Part shown: piece after piece, positions 60,900-64,000 of the stretch
Layout: each line of letters starts with the position of its first letter
How positions within the stretch are numbered: the stretch's first letter is position 1
Assembly: GCA_025094145.1 (NCBI GenBank)
Contig: JALLLS010000003.1
Location: 434,001-498,000 of the forward strand
Reading direction: 5' to 3'
Source: Spinellus fusiger
Taxonomy: Eukaryota > Mucoromycota > Mucoromycetes > Mucorales > Phycomycetaceae
Length of the DNA: 64,000 nucleotides
Translations under genes and position numbers: made by a program
Notes under the pieces: model-generated
Databases searched by the model: none
What the model was told of the DNA's origin: nothing
Seen by the model: the letters and a program-made list of their open reading frames with translations, nothing else

Positions 60900-62295
60900 T
60901 ACACACCAGGAGATTTTTCTGGCCTTTAAGCGGTAATATCTCCTTCCTTTTACGAGGGTCCCGAATTTTGCCCTTTTATGGAACTGTATTTAAAATCAAA
61001 GGTTTGTAAGTATCTGTAATAAAGGGCACTGTGGTTATCAACAAGACTACTAGAGAGATAAATGTATAGATATTGGGTCTCTATCAGGGACAACAAAATA
61101 GAATATTGGATACAAAGGCCGGTCTAGGGAAATCAAAGAGAGTGCATGAACAGAAACACAACACACGATTTGAACACAAAGGGTAACTAGGCAACTGTTC
61201 TTTAAGCAATTCTTTTTCTTTCTAGAATGTTGTTGTAGTCTGCATTACTTTGGTAGTTCTGATTAAGTAAATGACTTGTGAAAAATCGTTTTGTTCTCTT
61301 CTGCTCGAATATTAATACCTGCTAATTACACTGTCTGTTGTTCTTCATAACTTCTACCCTGTTTAACTTGTTTGCCTTTGTCTGGCATATAAACCAACAG
61401 TTGTGATCTGGTGAGTGTTTGTGCATATTTATTATGTCTGACATGTTAGTCAGTTTCTATTTTATATTCTTTTACTATAATAAACCCAGTGAATCCGTTA
61501 CAAAGACAAAGACAAGAGGATGGTGCCAGTGCAAGGGTAATATGACATACATAGAGAGTGCATTAATACATCCCGAACTCATTGTTTTTACTATTATTTT
61601 ATTAGTGAGAAAGGGTATTGGCACCTAATAATATTGGAGTACGATCCTACCAAGCTGCCAGTTGTTGCCTATGACACAGGAATAAAGATGAAAGATGCTG
61701 TCAAGTTTAAAGGCCATTGTGTTGGTTTGACAATAATTTTATATCAATCATTGAAAAAGAGACAAAAAGGTGGAGATATTCTTGTGGTTGATGTCGATGA
61801 GTTCTTTACATCAAAGGTAAACCTGATTGACCTTTTACCCAATATAAAAAGCTCTTCTAACAGTTACTCTGTTTTATTTTATTTTGTTATTCTCAAGATC
61901 TGCCACACTTATAACACAAATAACCTCACCAAAGTATTAGTGAGTTTCAACACTATCCGCACTTGCCAAGATTATGGAATTGTTTGGAACAGAGATGTGA
62001 ATACATCAAAGAATATCTATACAATTGCAGAAGAGTGTTTAAAGGGTCTCCACCAAATAGCTCCATTCTATCGAGAAGCATAGATATTTGTATTTATATT
62101 TATATTATATCATATCGCCATATCGAAAGTGGTTTCCTTCGAGATTCAGATATCTACAGGTAAATCTACATAATCTTTATTTAAGAACTAACATGAATAC
62201 ATAATTTTTTTTTGCTCCTTTTCAAATCCATGTCATTTCTAAACAATTGTAGTTCGACTATTTCCTTTTGTATCCCAAGGATCTCCTGGTGTGTA
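60900..62295 (+). mobile_element. E-family TIR element carrying a Fanzor-like gene
   Basis: It begins TACACACCAGGAGATTTTTC and ends in the inverse GATCTCCTGGTGTGTA, TA at both ends, about 1.4 kb. The left end shares the TTTAAGCGGTAATATC block with the A ends of E1, E2 and the giant arms. The right end shares the GGGATACAAAAGGAAAT-type B block. Unlike those copies it contains a Fanzor/TnpB-like coding remnant, so this may represent the original cargo-bearing form. It is wedged between PEX14 and LYAR without damaging either. Confidence 0.75.
61634..62083 (+). pseudogene. Fanzor/TnpB-like RNA-guided nuclease, C-terminal part
   Basis: After removing an in-phase GT-AG intron (61816-61899) the frame reads as the C-terminal half of a Fanzor/TnpB nuclease. 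It has AYDTGIKMKDAVKFKGHCVG, the RuvC-II region VVDVDEFFTSKICHTY, then TCQDYGIVWNRDVNTSKNI (RuvC-III) and IAEECLKGLHQIAPFYREA. The acidic residues of RuvC-II (Glu) and RuvC-III (Asp) are kept. The zinc ribbon is damaged: both expected CxxC pairs read CxxY. No RuvC-I or N-terminal domain was found upstream and no ATG precedes the frame, so it is a 5'-decayed copy. In Fanzor loci the guide RNA is usually encoded at the element's 3' end; that would be 62084-62295 here (inference). Confidence 0.7.
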
Positions 62296-62459
62296 TTCTT
62301 ACTTATAGCCTCCTATTAAAATAAAATAAAAGAGAGACGACTGTTCTTAAGCAAAATGATGGAAAAAGTAGCCAATCACCCTGCATAAAGCAGAATGGGT
62401 GGCTTTGTTTTACAGTGAAAGTTTGATTTTCTTTCTTTCTTTCCAAAAAGTATCTAACC

Positions 62460-63283
62460 ATGGTGAGGTAAAAAGAAACAACAACAGGAAAAGAAAAAGA
62501 GGAGTGACTCATACTCGAGAAAACCCTTTTTGTTTTGTTTTGTTTTATATTAGCTTCCAGTGTGATGGCTGTAGTGATGTTGTAAAGAAGCCCAAGTTGA
62601 ATCAACACGGACAGCGATGTCGGGCTACATTTACGTGCATTGATTGTTCAACGACTTTTCAAGGATACGACTACCAATCCCACACGTCTTGTATTAGTGA
62701 GGCCGAAAAGTATCAAAAGGCACTCTTCAAAGGAAAAAAGGTAATTGGACAAGAAGAAAGAAAGAGTGAACTCATAGTATGAGTAAGACACTACCTGCCA
62801 AGTCCACCAAGGCACCAGTACCTGCACCTGCACCTGCTACCACAGCACCTGTAAAACCAGTGTCGTTGATAGAACAACTCAAGGAAAAGGAAAAGAGTAC
62901 CAAGACAGATACCAACAAACGTCCAGCAGAAACAACCACACTACCCACAAAGAAACAAAAGAAAGGCTCAAATGAATGGAGTGCTGCTGAATTAGACAAA
63001 GACATGAACAAAAACTTCGATTTGGCTCTCAAGTCTGTGTTGAAGGAAAAGGTGAGTAGAGAAAGAAAAAAAAGAAAAAAAATTCTCTTTTTGTCTTTGT
63101 CTTATAAATGTATCTTCTTTGAAGGGTCTTTCCTTTGACGAGGCTCGTAAAAAGACATTGGATCTTATTGAATCCCATCCCAAGGCACCTTCTGGTCTGA
63201 AGAAGAAGGATCTGAAGAAGCAGTTTGATAAGGCATTTGAATTGACCTTTGAGAACAGTACCTTTTCATTCAAGAAGGCTTAA
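62460..63283 (+). CDS. LYAR: LYAR-type C2HC zinc-finger nucleolar protein
   Basis: Homolog of the LYAR family (nucleolar, ribosome-biogenesis linked). An 8-nt first coding exon (62460-62467) encodes MV plus two bases, spliced to 62554 to give MVSFQCDGCSDVVKKPKLNQ. The zinc modules HGQRCRATFTCIDCSTTF and YDYQSHTSCISEAEKYQ are the family signature. Then a Pro/Ala/Thr and Lys-rich linker (KAPVPAPAPATTAPVKP) and a C-terminal helical domain: EWSAAELDKDMNKNFDLALK, then GLSFDEARKKTLDLI. The third junction (62741-62777) is one base out of phase; one base less in the preceding A6 run would repair it. The gene otherwise looks intact. Confidence 0.85.
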
Positions 63284-63429
63284 CTGTTGGCAGAGAAGAA
63301 AGAATAAGAAAACACAGTGCTGGTTACTATGGGAAACAGACAGGTCTCTGTGTTTATTTTATAGGGAGAATTGGACCAGAATAGACTATAGACATTTTCA
63401 TTTGCTTGTATGGAAAAAGAACATTTCTC

Positions 63430-63468
<39 letters not shown>

Positions 63469-64000
63469 ATAATAAAAATAAAAATAAAAATAAAGACATT
63501 TCTCCTTTATAAAGTGGGGTAGTGGTGGTGAAAGAGTAACCTACAGTGGGATGTGTAGGGGATTGGAATGTGGGATATCTCGAGGCGGAGATTGTTGTTT
63601 TGAGTACCTGGTTTATATAGGGATAAAATCAATACGTTGTAGGTAACTATGTCTTGTCATCCACCAAGGCTGTCTGCATTACAGAAGAAGAACAAAAAAT
63701 GGAGTATTGGATTATTATTAGAATCCTAAAAAGTTGATAATAAATAATAACAAGAACAAAACTCAAAAGGTAAAGAAACAGAAAATATCAAACTCTTCCT
63801 TCTCCAAAAGAAAAAAAAAGTCGGTGCTTAAAGGGAACTCAATTCTGATAGTGAATATAAAGTCTATTTCTGAGGGGACGGATGATCTTCTCTCAACCTT
63901 CTCTACTATCCATAGTGAGTGTTTATGTTTGTATGAATAGAAAGAAAGAAAATCCCCTCATCCATTCTTCCTGTCTAAATAGACAAGAATAAAGAGAGAG
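63284..64000. other. Right-edge region, no clear gene
   Basis: It has a (TA)n run at about 63437-63465 followed by AATAAAAATAAA repeats. A Lys-rich 68-codon frame at 63734-63940 (SSFSKRKKKSVLKGNS onward) may be part of a gene continuing past the edge, but no domain is seen. Confidence 0.4.

Overview
The window looks like nuclear DNA of an early-diverging filamentous fungus, most likely Mucoromycota (Mucorales-like). Reasons: A+T-rich intergenic DNA, short introns (about 36-130 nt, GT-AG plus two GC-AG), a fungal gene set (DNA polymerase epsilon, Puf6, Sur2, Pex14, mitochondrial bL21, an HSF transcription factor), and many Tc1/mariner and LINE remnants. Order or genus cannot be fixed by eye.

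Layout. 1-2.8 kb: the first exon of an unknown gene running off the left edge and an HSF-type transcription factor. 3.6-11.5 kb: one short-chain dehydrogenase gene inside repeat-rich DNA. Two copies (E1, E2) of a TA-flanked terminal-inverted-repeat family lie here in opposite orientation, together with a 98-bp hairpin and a 244-bp inverted repeat. 11.9-13.2 kb: a decayed Tc1 element. 13.4-25 kb: POL2, PUF6 and SUR2, tightly spaced. 26-52.2 kb: a giant inverted repeat, two arms of about 10.2 kb around a 5.8-kb spacer. The arms carry copies of the E family, two unknown ORFs, a LINE reverse-transcriptase relic and a possible Fanzor-like relic. The spacer holds two more Tc1 elements and two 5'-truncated or deleted LINE copies. 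54.7-64 kb: a MATE transporter, mitochondrial bL21, a second short-chain dehydrogenase, PEX14, an E-family element carrying a Fanzor/TnpB-like gene remnant, and a LYAR-type zinc-finger gene.

The host genes are housekeeping genes with no operon-like link: replication (POL2), ribosome biogenesis (PUF6, LYAR), mitochondrial translation (bL21m), sphingolipid synthesis (SUR2), peroxisome import (PEX14), stress transcription (HSF) and efflux (MATE). POL2/PUF6 and SDR/PEX14 are divergent pairs sharing short promoter regions.

The most noteworthy signals are two. First, the 26.2-kb palindromic unit has outer ends that read TA-CAGT on both sides, like a giant Tc1/mariner-type unit. Second, a TA-flanked TIR family has one copy (60.9-62.3 kb) carrying a spliceable Fanzor-like RuvC C-terminal region in which both CxxC zinc pairs have become CxxY. 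Several host genes need one-base corrections next to A/T homopolymers, so part of the base-level disruption may be sequencing error.
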